Both the position numbers and the translations under genes were made by a program. Of a DNA stretch of 64,000 nucleotides, positions 1 through 10,269 are shown piece after piece. The stretch covers positions 3,158,481-3,222,480 of the forward strand of contig CM040448.1 of NCBI GenBank assembly GCA_022749755.1, read 5' to 3'. The stretch is from Azadirachta indica. Taxonomy: Eukaryota; Streptophyta; Magnoliopsida; Sapindales; Meliaceae. The first letter of the stretch is position 1. Each line of letters begins with the position of its first letter. A model generated the notes under the pieces. That model saw only the letters and a list, made by a program, of their open reading frames with translations. It was not told the DNA's origin and searched no databases.

Positions 1-79
1 CAATTAGCATATCACTTATTCTTTTCTTCTTCTCAAATTTTCCATGATAATACTCTATTTTATAGTTGTTTGAACTTAC

Positions 80-503
80 CACTTAGGTCCAGTAAGTTGA
101 AGAGGACCGGGCAATTCCCAATACTTCTAACCATAGTAATTGCTGACCAAACTTTCTGGTAGTCCTCCCTTGAGGCTCTGACAATACATAGTTTTGTGAT
201 GGGATTCACGTACTTAACTACACACACAAACCGCAAGTTGAAATATTCTGAAGGCAGGACAATGCATTAAAAAGTCCATAGGAAATTTCTGCAAAACAGA
301 AAATCACTGCTAGCATGTTACATACCTTGGAATGATCCAAGTGAAGAAGCTAGACCACACTCGCCAAAGTTTACAGTAATGCTGTCTTTGATTGCTTTGG
401 AGACATTAAATTGGGTAAGTATAATAGGATCCTCCATTGAAAGCTCTCTATTTGGATCCAAAAAGACCTCCAACACCATATACCTATTTTTAAATCCTCC
501 CAT
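80..503 (-). CDS. POP5: POP5, RNase P/MRP protein subunit (first two coding exons; 3' end outside window)
   Basis: Small protein subunit of nuclear RNase P and RNase MRP, which mature pre-tRNA 5' ends and pre-rRNA. Coding exon 1 is 503-326, from the ATG at 503-501 to a GTATGT donor. Coding exon 2 is 217-80, from a TGTGTGTAG acceptor to a GTAAGT donor. Both join in frame. Exon 1 reads MGGFKNRYMVLEVFLDP and later FGECGLASSLGSFQ. Exon 2 continues V-KYVNPITKLCIVRASRE and SIGNCPVLFNLLDLSG. These segments are diagnostic of the plant Pop5/Rpp14 family. About 105 residues are present, and the short C-terminal exon must lie beyond position 1. An acceptor at 515-514, just upstream of the ATG, points to a spliced 5' leader. 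Identification is confident; only the missing last exon is unknown. Confidence 0.93.
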
Positions 504-852
504 TCTCCCTTAGCTGTAATGTAAATCCACTATCGTCAGCTTAGTCCAAGTTTCATAAAGATAAGATAATTTGCTGAATAGTCAAACTAGCGGTGAAAGA
601 GTTGGATTTTCAGATCTAATTAATTCAGGATGCATATAAATATCCGTATGGAAAACGGGAATTCATTAGGAATTTGGAGATTTCCAAGTAATAAATTATG
701 GGTTAAAGGCTTCTCAAGCAAAACTTTGGTTAAAAAACTCCATAATTCTCCATGACAACAACTACTCAGATTTATAAGTAAGCATAAAAAGGTTCTTGGT
801 CAGGAATTGCAATATTGTACCTATCTAAGCCACATAACAATTATGCCCCTCA

Positions 853-1109
853 GTCACCACAGCCAACGGCTGGGTGGTAAGTGTCTATGCCCTCAAATTT
901 GAGGGCATGGGTTCAAGCCCTTTATAGGGCTCTGTTCCCACTAATTATGTGGATGTTCTTCCCACCAATTGTGTGGTTCATATCCCTCCCAAACAATATT
1001 CCAATGAGGGCAGATTTCTAGGGTGAGCTATAGAGTATCTATCTAAATTCCCAGTAGATGTTTGATTATACTATTAGTTGTTTGTACATGTAATATTAAA
1101 AAAAAAAAA
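853..1109 (+). mobile_element. tRNA-derived SINE with target-site duplication
   Basis: A 257-bp insertion in the POP5 leader intron. It has a pol III A-box-like stretch (GGCTGGGTGGTAAGTG, from about 868) and a B-box-like GGGTTCAAGCCC (near 909-920). It ends in about 13 A residues. The 16-bp flanks ACAATTATGCCCCTCA (837-852) and ACAATTATGCCTCTCA (1110-1125) form a target-site duplication with one mismatch. Head, tail and duplication together define a retrotransposed SINE inserted antisense to POP5 transcription. Confidence 0.88.
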
Positions 1110-1984
1110 ACAATTATGCCTCTCAAAGTCCCAGATTAAACAAAACAGGGAAGACATCCAAAAAGAGAGAATATTAAAATTGGCAATCAAATTAGAAGCT
1201 AAGATAAAGAATCCATCACAAAACCCTTATTTAAGAAAGCAGAACTTCTTAAACAATATCCTTCTTTTGCTATGCAAACTAAACTTTAAAAAAAAAAAAA
1301 AACCTGAAAAGCAAAAACAACTAAAATAAACCACTCACAGTAGAAACTCTTAAGCAAAAATTTCTGCAAAAAAGGCAAACAAGAAACTAAACACAGTGGA
1401 CTTCTTACCACCAATCCAAGTAGAAACAAGCTCTGACGACCCAAAATAAACTTTACAATAAACTTTAATATTCCAAGCAACTGATATTTGAACCCTTCAA
1501 ATTACAAAACAAATCTAACTATAACATAATAGTTGCAACAAACTAGAGCAAACATTTTTAACCCTGAAATAGAAGAAAGAATTAAGAAGAAAGAGTTTCC
1601 ATCTACCCACTAACACAATAAACCCTAACATCACAAATCTTTACTAAAAATAACCCAAAACAAGAATTTATTATTTATCAACAATAAAGTAGTAACTCAA
1701 AAATGAATTCAAGAGCAGCTGTATTGCCCTCGAATTCTTTTTCGAGTCAGGTCAACTGCACTCATATTCGAGTTCAGCACAACTGCACTTGGAAACGAAT
1801 TCGAGTTCAGTAGCCCGTTGAAGCGCTCGAAAACGAAATCCAGCTTCCTACAGTCTTGAAGGTCACAACACAACCAACAAAACACTTCAATCATGTGTAA
1901 ATCATCTTAAATCACGCATTTCAACATCTAAATCGCCCAAAATCAGTTAAGAAAACCAAAAAGAAAAAGTACGAAATCACTTAC

Positions 1985-2100
1985 CTTTCCCGAGGCTGTT
2001 ACTGCCGTCCTTACCGTTGCCGCTGACTACCAAAACAAAAGCCGCCGTCAGACTCCTTTTCGATTTGGGAATTTAGGGTTTTTGAAATTTTGGGATTTGG
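1985..2100 (-). other. POP5: Probable noncoding 5' leader exon of POP5
   Basis: On the minus strand a GC-richer stretch ends in CTCGGGAAAG followed by a GTAAGTG donor (exon end 1985). The matching acceptor would be TTACAG at 519-514, leaving a leader intron of about 1.47 kb. The upstream exon limit is approximate, because the transcription start cannot be read from sequence. Short open frames between 1078 and 1894 fall inside this inferred intron and look like noise. Confidence 0.55.
2073..2081 (-). promoter_or_regulatory. Telo-box (AAACCCTAA) at the POP5 5' end
   Basis: The minus strand reads AAACCCTAA close to the inferred POP5 transcription start. Telo-boxes are known in plants to be enriched in promoters and leaders of genes for ribosome biogenesis and translation, which fits a subunit of RNase P/MRP. 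The match is exact, but function is inferred. Confidence 0.45.
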
Positions 2101-2110
2101 GGACTTTCTA

Positions 2111-2610
2111 GGGAAATTTTCTAAAATGACGCTAATTTAGATCTAATTAACGTAAACAGTCACATAAAAATATTTTTACTAACCTAGCCCGACAAACATT
2201 TTTCTAACAATTTTACTCTCGCTAGCGGGCTTCAATTTTTTTTGACAAAACTATTTTTACCTTTTTCTTCTCATTATCTATACTTTGACAAAAATCCAGA
2301 CTTCTCTCTCCCAAAACATCTCCTATCTAGATTTAATAATTGAAAAATAATGATAATATGTGAATTTATATTTATATTGATTAGATAGTAAAAAATGTTG
2401 ATTTAAATTTTAGATTATATTAATGGATTATTATATTCATATTTAAATGTAAAAATATAGATAACTTGAGAATGTAAAGAGTTACATAAAAGTTGAAGAA
2501 AGTATTATATGATTTTTGAATAAAAATTTTTTCGTCTTAAGGTATCTTACCTTAAAATTAAATTTTAGGTAAGGTTAAATTATCCTAAAATAAATTTCAG
2601 ACACAAAAAA
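2111..2610. mobile_element. One-armed, truncated relative of the 3.7-5.6 kb foldback element
   Basis: Begins with GGGAAATTTTCTAAAATGAC, like the termini of the element at 3740-5621. It then follows the same order of sequence as that element's left arm: the subterminal AACGTAAA, a thymine-rich stretch, then the block running through GTGAATTTATATTTATATTG to GATAACTTGAG. Near 2545-2600 it has a short piece of the same core repeat (AGGTATCTTACC, TAGGTAAGGTTAAATT). No opposite arm is seen, and the right boundary is approximate. It lies immediately upstream of the inferred POP5 5' end. Confidence 0.6.
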
Positions 2611-2983
2611 GAATTTTACTTTTGCAATTGGGAAATTTTAGGGTGAAACAAGACAAAAATATTAATTTTAGGGTGTAATGGCTATTTGGGATAAATTAGT
2701 CCAAGAATGATTAGTTTGGTAAAAAGTTTAAAAAAAATGGGTAGTTTGATAAATTAGGTGCAAATGAAAATTATGGGGATTTAACAATAACCATTCTCCT
2801 TAAGGTTCCAGAAATACTTATTTCCCCTAACGCTATCCTTCTCTATTAGTCTTCTGTTTATTTTAAGGGCATTATAGTAAAGATGCAATAACTTTTCTCT
2901 TTTGTATTTTATTTATACTTAAACTTGAACCCCCTTTTAAAAACTGTACAAAGTACTTTTATCTATCTAATACAAAAATTAAC

Positions 2984-3634
2984 TAAGGAATTGTTTATTT
3001 ATTTAGTTGAAATTTGAATATAATTATTTAAATATTTAAAAATTATTTATTTTTTAATTTATATTTAAATATTTATTTAAAACATTTAAATATAATTAAA
3101 TTTAAAATTTTAACTTAAATCTGAATGAACAAATATCTGAATAATTTAATATTTTTATTTTTAAAAAATATTCTTATTTTAGTAATTTGTTTACCCAACA
3201 AACTTAAAACCTAATTTAACTATTTTTGATGTATTTTTTCTCTATAGATTTCATCTACTTGTCTTTTGAATTCTATTTTTATTTTATATTTTAATTATTA
3301 TAATAAATTTGTATATTTATATAATTACAACTATATTATAATATAATTTTTTTTATTTAATCTTTATATTATTGATTAGAAATTATTTTTAAAAAAAAAA
3401 ACACAAATCAAACAAATAAATAATATACATACTAATAGAAATATATTATTTACAAATATATATGTGAAAATATCAATTTTTAAACTTTTTATTTTATTAA
3501 AATAAATAATTTAATACTTATTTTTATATATTTAAAAAAAATAAATATATTAGTTAAATTTAAATTTTAATTAAATTTTAATTTCAGTGTCATTCACAAT
3601 TAGAAAAAAAAAAAAAAAACAAACGTCCCCTAAG
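2984..3634. mobile_element. Very AT-rich MITE-like stretch with imperfect terminal inverted repeats
   Basis: About 650 bp, almost entirely A and T. The left end reads CTAAGGAATTGTTTATTT and the right end, reverse-complemented, reads CTTAGGGGACGTTTGTTT. The interior has no open frame of note. The inverted termini suggest a nonautonomous DNA transposon, but the match is imperfect and no clean target duplication was found. Confidence 0.35.
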
Positions 3635-3739
3635 CCTATTTAGGCAATTTTTTGTCTTCAATAGAAAGCTTAATGTCCTAAGTCAATTCAAGAAAACAGC
3701 TCCTCTTCCACCAATAATAACACCATCTTTTAATTCTTC

Positions 3740-5621
3740 GGAAAATTTTCCAAAATAATCTTAATTTTTTTAACTTTACGTAAATAATTTTTTATAAAAA
3801 CATTTTACCAACTTAAGCCAAAATATATTTTTCGGACTAAATTATCCTTAATAACTTGTTTCAATTTTTTTTATAAGTTTATGTTTTTACTTTTCTTATT
3901 ACTTTAAATTTTCAAACTCTCCCAAATTCAAACTCTCTTTTTTCAAAACTATTTACTCTTGAAAATTACTTTTTTTTTTCTAACAGTGGAGATAACGGTA
4001 GCATATTTTTTATAGTGAAATTTTAGCCACCAATATTAAGTGACTTTTTTGTTATATAATTATATATTTTATGTGTGAATTAATTCATTACAGAGAAATT
4101 TCACTTCTCAAATGTGGATTTAATGTTGATTACTTAGTAAAAAGTATTAATTTAAGTTTAAATTACGTTGATTGGTTGTTATATAAATGCAAAAACATGG
4201 ATGATTGATAATAAAAAGGCGTTATGCAATTTTCGATCATGAGTTTTTTACTTGGAAAATGAATTTCGGGTGAGGCCAAAATTTTTTTTACTAGAAAAAT
4301 AAATTTTGGATAAGGTCAAAATTTATCTTATTCAAAAATCATTTTTCGAGTAAGGCTAAATTTTGCTCTGCTCAAAAACCACTTTTCGGGTAACGTTAAA
4401 TTTGGCCTTACCCAAAAAATCATTTTCGGGTAAGACATATTTTGGCTTTAGCTAAAAACTACTTTTTTGGTAAAGTCAAATTTTCGGATAAAGTTAAATT
4501 TGTTCTTACTCAAAAAGTGATTTTCGGGTAAGGCATAATTTTATATAATTTGCCCTTACCCAAAAAATCGTTTTTAGGTAAAGTTAAATTTTCATATAAG
4601 GTTAAATTTAATCTTACCCAAAGAGTAGTTTTCGGGTAAGGTATAATTTTACTTTACTCAAAAATCACTTTTCGGATAAAGTCAAATTTTTGGGTAAGCC
4701 CAAATTTAGCTTTACTCGAAAATTTGGCTTTACCCAAAAAATAATTTTTGGGTAAAGTCAAATTTAACCTTATCTAAAAAAGTGGTTTTTGGCTAAGGTA
4801 AAATTTTGCCTTATCCAAAAATTTGGTCTAACCCGAAAATCACTTTTTGGGTAAGGCCAAATTTGACTTTATCGGAAAATTTAGCTTTATCCAAAAGGTG
4901 ATTTTTGAGTAAGGTCAAAATATGCCTTAACCGAAAACCATTTTTTAGAGTAAGGCTAAATTTAATTTTATCCGAAAAGTAATTTTTGGGTAGAGAAAAA
5001 TTTTACCTTACCCAAAAATTTAACTTTCGCGTCAAGCAAATTTTGGTTTTACTCGAAATTCATTTTGCTGGTAAGGTAAATTTTGACCTCACCTGAAATT
5101 TATTTTTTAGGTAAAAAATGTATGATCCAAAAATTGCACAACACTTTTTTATTCTCAAATCATCTATATTTTTACATTAATATAACAACCAATCAACGTA
5201 ATTTAAAATTTAAATTAATACTTTTACTACATAATCAACATTGAATCCATATTTAAAAAGAAAAATTTCTTTTTAATAAATTAATTTACACATAAAATAT
5301 ATATATAACAAAAAAATTACTTAATATTGATGACTAAAATTTCACTATAAAAAATATACCGCTGTTGTCTTCGTTGTTAATAAAAAAAGTAATTTTGAGG
5401 AGAGAAATAATTTTAAAAAAATAAAATTTAAATTTGGAAGAATTTAAAAATTTAAAGTAATAAAAAAAGTAAAAAAAATAAATTTATAAAAAAATTCAAA
5501 TAGACTATTGAAAGTAATTTAATTCAAAAAATATATTTCATGTTAAATTGATAAAATTTTTTTATAAGAGCTTATTTACGTAAAATTTGAAAAAAGTTAA
5601 AGTCATTTTAAAAAATTTCCC
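3740..5621. mobile_element. Foldback (large inverted-repeat) DNA element, Mutator-like ends
   Basis: A 1,882-bp palindromic element. The left arm (about 3740-4240) and right arm (about 5110-5621) are imperfect inverted copies of roughly 500 bp. They begin GGAAAATTTTCCAAAATAAT and, from the right, GGGAAATTTTTTAAAATGAC. Subterminal shared landmarks include TTTACGTAAATAA, the stretch around GTAATTTAAA/TTTAAATTAC and AAAATTTCACT. The element is flanked by TAATTCTTC (3731-3739) and TAATTCTTT (5622-5630), a target duplication of 8 exact bases or 9 with one mismatch. Ends starting GGGAAA and an 8-9 bp duplication fit Mutator-like nonautonomous elements. There is no transposase. Confidence 0.82.
4240..5110. 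repeat. Degenerate palindromic tandem repeat filling the foldback loop
   Basis: Nearly 900 bp made of alternating forward and reversed versions of a short motif: TTTTCGGGTAAGGTCAAATT in one direction and AATTTGGCCTTACCCAAAAA in the other. Together they make a unit of roughly 55-60 bp that recurs about fifteen times with point changes and small indels. Each unit is itself an inverted repeat, so either strand could form a row of hairpins. The pattern is read directly from the sequence; the copy number is an estimate by eye. Confidence 0.8.
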
Positions 5622-5864
5622 TAATTCTTTTCCTTGTACTGATGACCCAGAATTCCAAGTAGCTGCTCCAACTTGTCTTCTTGTTCAATACATCAATAAT
5701 GGTGCCGATTATAAAAAAATTTTTTTTTTTGGGTAATTTGTGTCTCTTTCATGTGAAATTTGCCTGGTAAATCCAGTTTTAGTTATGGATTTGATGGATT
5801 ATTTCATAAAATAGATAGAGAGAGATTAAGAGAGGGAGAAGACAATCAGAGAGGGGGGAGGGGG

Positions 5865-5996
5865 ACTGATTTTTGCATAAGGGGGGCATGTGTTTTTGTA
5901 GAAGGGGCTGAGATGGAGAAAGGGGGTGGAACTGATTTTTGCATAAGGGGGCATGTGTTTTTGCAGAAAGGGCTGACAGGGAGAAAGGGGTGGTGG
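5865..5996 (+). repeat. 66-bp tandem duplication in a purine-rich stretch
   Basis: ACTGATTTTTGCATAAGGGG starts at 5865 and recurs at 5931. Each copy continues through GCATGTGTTTTTG and a GGAGAAAGGGG tail, giving a period of 66 bp. The region is G-rich on the plus strand, unlike its AT-rich neighbours. It can be read as a 110-residue frame with an internal 22-residue repeat, but there is no recognisable protein and I do not call it a gene. Confidence 0.75.
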
Positions 5997-6476
5997 ATTC
6001 TTGCAGGAGAGACCGCGGAGTTGAGAGGAAGGGAGACGCTCGTTAGGGCTAGGTTTGCTACAGTAATGCAAAAAATTATAATTATTAAATGATTTAAATT
6101 AATTTTCTCATTAATTAAATTTGTAATTATTTTTTAAATATTAAATAGACTTAAAATTAAAAAATTATAGAGACTGAGATTAAATTTCATTTTTTGTTTC
6201 CATTAATAAAATTAAATTATCAAGGATATCTTTGTTATTTTAGTTAATAGGGTTAGTTAAATAACAGTATAAAAAAAGTATGCGTGTTTTTTTTATATTT
6301 TTTCTCTAAGTCTTAAAATTTAATATTTTTTATGTATTAATTTTCTTTAAAATTAATTAAAAAAATTTCCCCAAAATATTGAACGGGCTTCATTTAGAAT
6401 GGGGATTACTTAGATGTGCTCTGAGGCTTCAGTATCACTAAATCTAACTAGTCTCAGGCCCTATTTATTCTAAATC

Positions 6477-6483
6477 GGGCCCA
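6477..6483. promoter_or_regulatory. Site II-type element (GGGCCCA) upstream of CMC1
   Basis: GGGCCCA lies about 175 bp before the CMC1 ATG and contains TGGGCC on the minus strand. Site II elements (TGGGCC/T) are well known in promoters of plant nuclear genes for oxidative phosphorylation and its assembly. The motif is exact; its use here is inferred. Confidence 0.45.
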
Positions 6484-6655
6484 TATTAAGTCCAAGAAGC
6501 GCTCGTTTCTTAGTCGCCGGAGAGGGAAATCGCAAAATAACCTGCTGTTCGCCAATCGCCAGCGAGGGCTAACCAGCAGCTGTTCCCTCTAGACTCGAAG
6601 CATTTTCGTCTTCACTCCACAACAAAGGAAATCACTTTCATCGGAGAAATTTAAA

Positions 6656-9207
6656 ATGGGATATGTGCAGGAAGCACGTGAGAATCACGTGAAGAAGAAA
6701 GTGGAGGAAGGTATTATTAACATTAGTAGTAAGATTATTTTGCTTAAACCCTAATAAACACACGTTGAGTTACAACTTTTAGGCAAGTATTCACTACTTT
6801 CTCCAAGTTTGATGTTTGAAATGTGATCCTGCTTATGTTTACTTTATGGGTATATTAGCTCTAAGGAGCAAAATGAAGCAGAAGGCACTAAAAGAATGCG
6901 ACCAGTACACGTCCAAGTATGCTCAATGTGCTGCTGGAAGAACGATTTCGATTGTGTGGCAATGTCGCAAACAAGCTAAAGAATTAAACAATTGTCTTCA
7001 TCAATAGTAAGTTCTGTTGCATGTGGGGAACTGTAATGCTTTTTTCTCAAATTAATGCGTTCCAAATGAAAAAAATGCTGGGTCATCACTACCAGCATTT
7101 GGTTTTGCTTTTGGTCCCGTCAAAATCTTGTGCATGTATGTGTTCTGTAATATTTAAATTTAGTTGAAACAATCAAAAGTATCTTTTGGGATAGAAGTTA
7201 TTTTGGATTACAGTGCTTTATGGTGAAGCATTTGGTAGATAAATGTCTTAAAAATGCTACTTCGATCATAAAAGTCATTTGCTGTACTTTCTGAAATATC
7301 AAAGACAATAGTTTTGCTCCAATCTGCTTCTAAGAAAGCATAACCAAGCTTAACAAAGATAAAAAAAGGCCTGAATGGATGAATGAGGGGAGCACCCTTT
7401 GGTTTAGGAGTAGTTTATTTTTTTGAAAAAAATGATTGCTGTCAAAACTGGAATGTAAAACTTGTCTTGTGGGTCAGAAGGAGAATCTTAGCGTCATTCC
7501 AGGCATTGGGCTAACGCCCCACCTTTATTTGGTTAAGGAAGTGTGTTTAAGATGATATGGTGTGTGGTTGTCGTGACTGGTGTAAATTGATAGACAATAA
7601 AGAATCACTCAAGCCTACTTATGTTGTTGGCTAAGAAAATATTTCTGGCTTTTGATAGGTTCCATCGGGGTAATTTCTGTATACTACACTCTAGCAGTAC
7701 TTACCAAGATTTTGCATCCACTATAACTTTATTCCGATGTTTGGTGGAGTTCTTTTATTTTTTAATCGATATTCAAAATTTTATTGTTAAATCCTGAAAT
7801 GTTTCCGGAACCCCTTTGGAGAATATTTTATTAAGCAATGACTATGTTCTATGATGATACTACAACCAAGACACTCATAAAAGTGTTTAAATGCTTATCC
7901 CTTGTTGATTATGAAACATCTGAACAAATTTTTAGGCTTTTCATAGCTTGCTGTAGCTGCTCAGTTGTTGTACACATACCAAGACATCCAATAGCAGGAA
8001 TTGCAATTTACGTATACTCCCTCTGAATCCGAAGAGGTTGGGTTGAGACATTGAGTCATAAAAGACTGTTGGATCAGGGCTACAAAACCCCTCGAGTCAC
8101 CTACCTGGGATATTCATTTCCCACAAATTCTCAGACTGCTGAGGTTGTAGATTGAGCAATAGTCTCAAGTTTAGAACTCAGGGTACATAGCGGTTTCTGC
8201 ATATCTTGAAAAAACAACTTGCTTCTTCTAATTTTATCATATTTGCATCTTATACCTTATTTAGAGGTGCTTCTATAGGGTCTGTAAGTGCAATTTTTCC
8301 TTAGTTTCTGTTGGAAATTGTTTTCCGGTGTATTCTCAGTAGTCATCTAACATGATTACATATGCTTAGAAGTGAAGTGTGCGGTGAAATGAATGTCCTA
8401 CGAGGTTTGATTTTCTTTGTCTGTGGTTAATGTAAAAGGGTTGTGTACTTGCTTTCAACTCTAGAGCCTTAGCTGTATTCCTGGGTTTACTTAGTGAAAC
8501 TGCAATTTAAGTGAAGCCACTCAAGAAGGTTGTACATTTTAATCCTTATGGACTTGCTAAGAAGGTTCAAGTGTGCCAGAGGCTGTTGCCCACCAGGTGA
8601 TAGGTGATAAAGCATAAACATTTCCCTTCTTTGGACCTTTTCTGTATCAATTGACTGTCAGGCTTGTACCTCAGAAAATGCCAACCAAAACTTGGTATTT
8701 GCGTATACTTATTTATGTTTGAAATGATTACATCTTAGAATATGAAATGATAAAACTTTTGGGAGATGATCTTGAACCACTACCAATAAAATCTTCTTCT
8801 TTTGCCACAATGGAAAAATTACTCTTGTAGATGACAATGAAAAATAAAATTAGAGGATTATACAGTTGATTTCACTTATGAAAAATAAATTTAGAAGATT
8901 GTATAGTAGATTTCACTTTTTGCACTTTTTTGAGTTCGACAATTATTTTACATTGTAGTTGCCTCTCCACTGTTGTTTGAAACTGTGCATATAATCACAT
9001 CTGATTCATAGGTATTGATGTCAATGATCGTCACCAATGCTGACTTATCTTTTGATTATTTGGAGAAACATGTCACCATACCTACATGAGTTGGGAATAT
9101 TAAATTAACTTGCTTTGTGTTTTTGAAGCACTAATGATGCTGTCTTGGAAGAAATGAAGAAAGAATACATGCTTCAGCAAGAAGGGAAAGAGACTGCAAG
9201 AGTCTAG
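6656..9207 (+). CDS. CMC1: CMC1-like cytochrome c oxidase assembly protein (twin CX9C)
   Basis: Predicted 93-aa protein from three exons: 6656-6710, 6859-7006 and 9129-9207, stop TAG at 9205-9207. Donors are GTATTA and GTAAGT, and acceptors TATTAG and TTGAAG; the frame is continuous. The protein begins MGYVQEARENHVKKKVEEAL. It carries two CX9C motifs, C-DQYTSKYAQ-C and C-RKQAKELNN-C, and ends in MKKEYMLQQEGKETARV. Twin-CX9C proteins enter the mitochondrial intermembrane space through the Mia40 disulfide relay. CMC1 members help copper delivery and Cox1 maturation in cytochrome c oxidase assembly. Length and motif spacing fit the plant Cmc1 family. The gene is convergent with CCT6, about 1.06 kb between stops. 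The small size, interrupted by a 2.1-kb intron, makes it easy to miss by open-frame search alone. Confidence 0.92.
8837..8918. repeat. 41-bp tandem duplication in CMC1 intron 2
   Basis: Two adjacent copies of a segment starting ATGAAAAATAAA and ending in GATTTCACTT, offset by 41 bp, with a handful of substitutions. The rest of this 2.1-kb intron (7007-9128) shows nothing I can identify. Confidence 0.6.
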
Positions 9208-10269
9208 CCTCATGTCCTCATCCTTCCCGATGGCCCTCGATCAGCAATTGAATGTGTGCACTACGATTTGCTCCTCTTGATCCCTAGGCCAATAAATAAT
9301 GCCTCTGGGGTCATGCATTTTAACATGCAACTGAGTTGCGTCCTCACAAACTTTTTGAAGTCTCTGTTCAAACGATCTTATTTAACGATCTTATGCTTTG
9401 TTAAGGCAGAGTTCTAGTGGGGTGATCTTCATCCAATTTTAAAAGAAATTTTGTTGAACTGTTTTTCGTTTTTAATTGGACTGTGTATGGCTTTACAATG
9501 ATTAGATTACAAATTCAGTCAGTACATATGGAGAATGTCACTAATGACTAGTTGAAAACATGGATTATCGTTCCTCGAGACCACACTAATGAGTTAAATA
9601 CCATACTAGTTTGATTTTGCATGATCCATTTTGCAGAGTTGATATTAGCAAATCATCTATCTTCTTCTCCGCTTTTTTCTCAAGGTTTTCTTGCCAACCG
9701 CCTTAATTTTAGATGGATGCATTAACTAAAATCAAAACTAATTTGTTAAACATTATAAGGAAATGACAACAGTCAATTTTTTTTTTTTTTTCTTTTCAGC
9801 CAAAAGTTAGGTGCTTGTGTTCATTGTACCCAGACCATAGTTTACAGATGGAGGAATTGTCCTCGAGTACGGAGAACATAACCTTCGAGCACTCTGACTC
9901 TAAAAGAGAACGCGTCAATCTTCATGTTATTTCATTTCGGCACTTTAAACGTTGCGATTTGAGATAGTCAGTTGATTAGAAGATAGATTTTTACCCCAAA
10001 AAAACAAAAATAAAAACAATTATATAAATGTAGAAAACTTGGCAATAGTTACAACATAAAATTAGTTCGTTTGTAAATGAAATTGAACACAGCGATACGG
10101 GTATTCCCTCTTTAAGTTTCTGCCGGGTAAGCCTCAGTTTACAATCATCAGAATACTAACACCCGGCTTGCTCATTCTGTCAGTTCAAAGCCACCCCATA
10201 AAACACACCGTAACAGTAAAAAAGAGAAACCCTACATGACAAAAATATATGTTGAAGCATGTCAGCGAA
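9208..10269. other. Intergenic space between convergent CMC1 and CCT6
   Basis: This must contain the 3' UTRs of both genes. I see a T-run near 9778-9791 and AT-rich sequence between 9960 and 10080, but no coding sequence, RNA gene or recognisable transposon. Confidence 0.6.

Noticed and set aside
4240..5110. Regular short repeats resembling a CRISPR array
   Set aside because: This is a plant nuclear genome, the repeat units are degenerate and palindromic without unique spacers, and they sit inside a transposon loop.
5760..6092. 110-residue open frame with an internal 22-residue repeat
   Set aside because: It arises from the 66-bp tandem duplication in a purine-rich stretch, has no family resemblance and no promoter or splice support.
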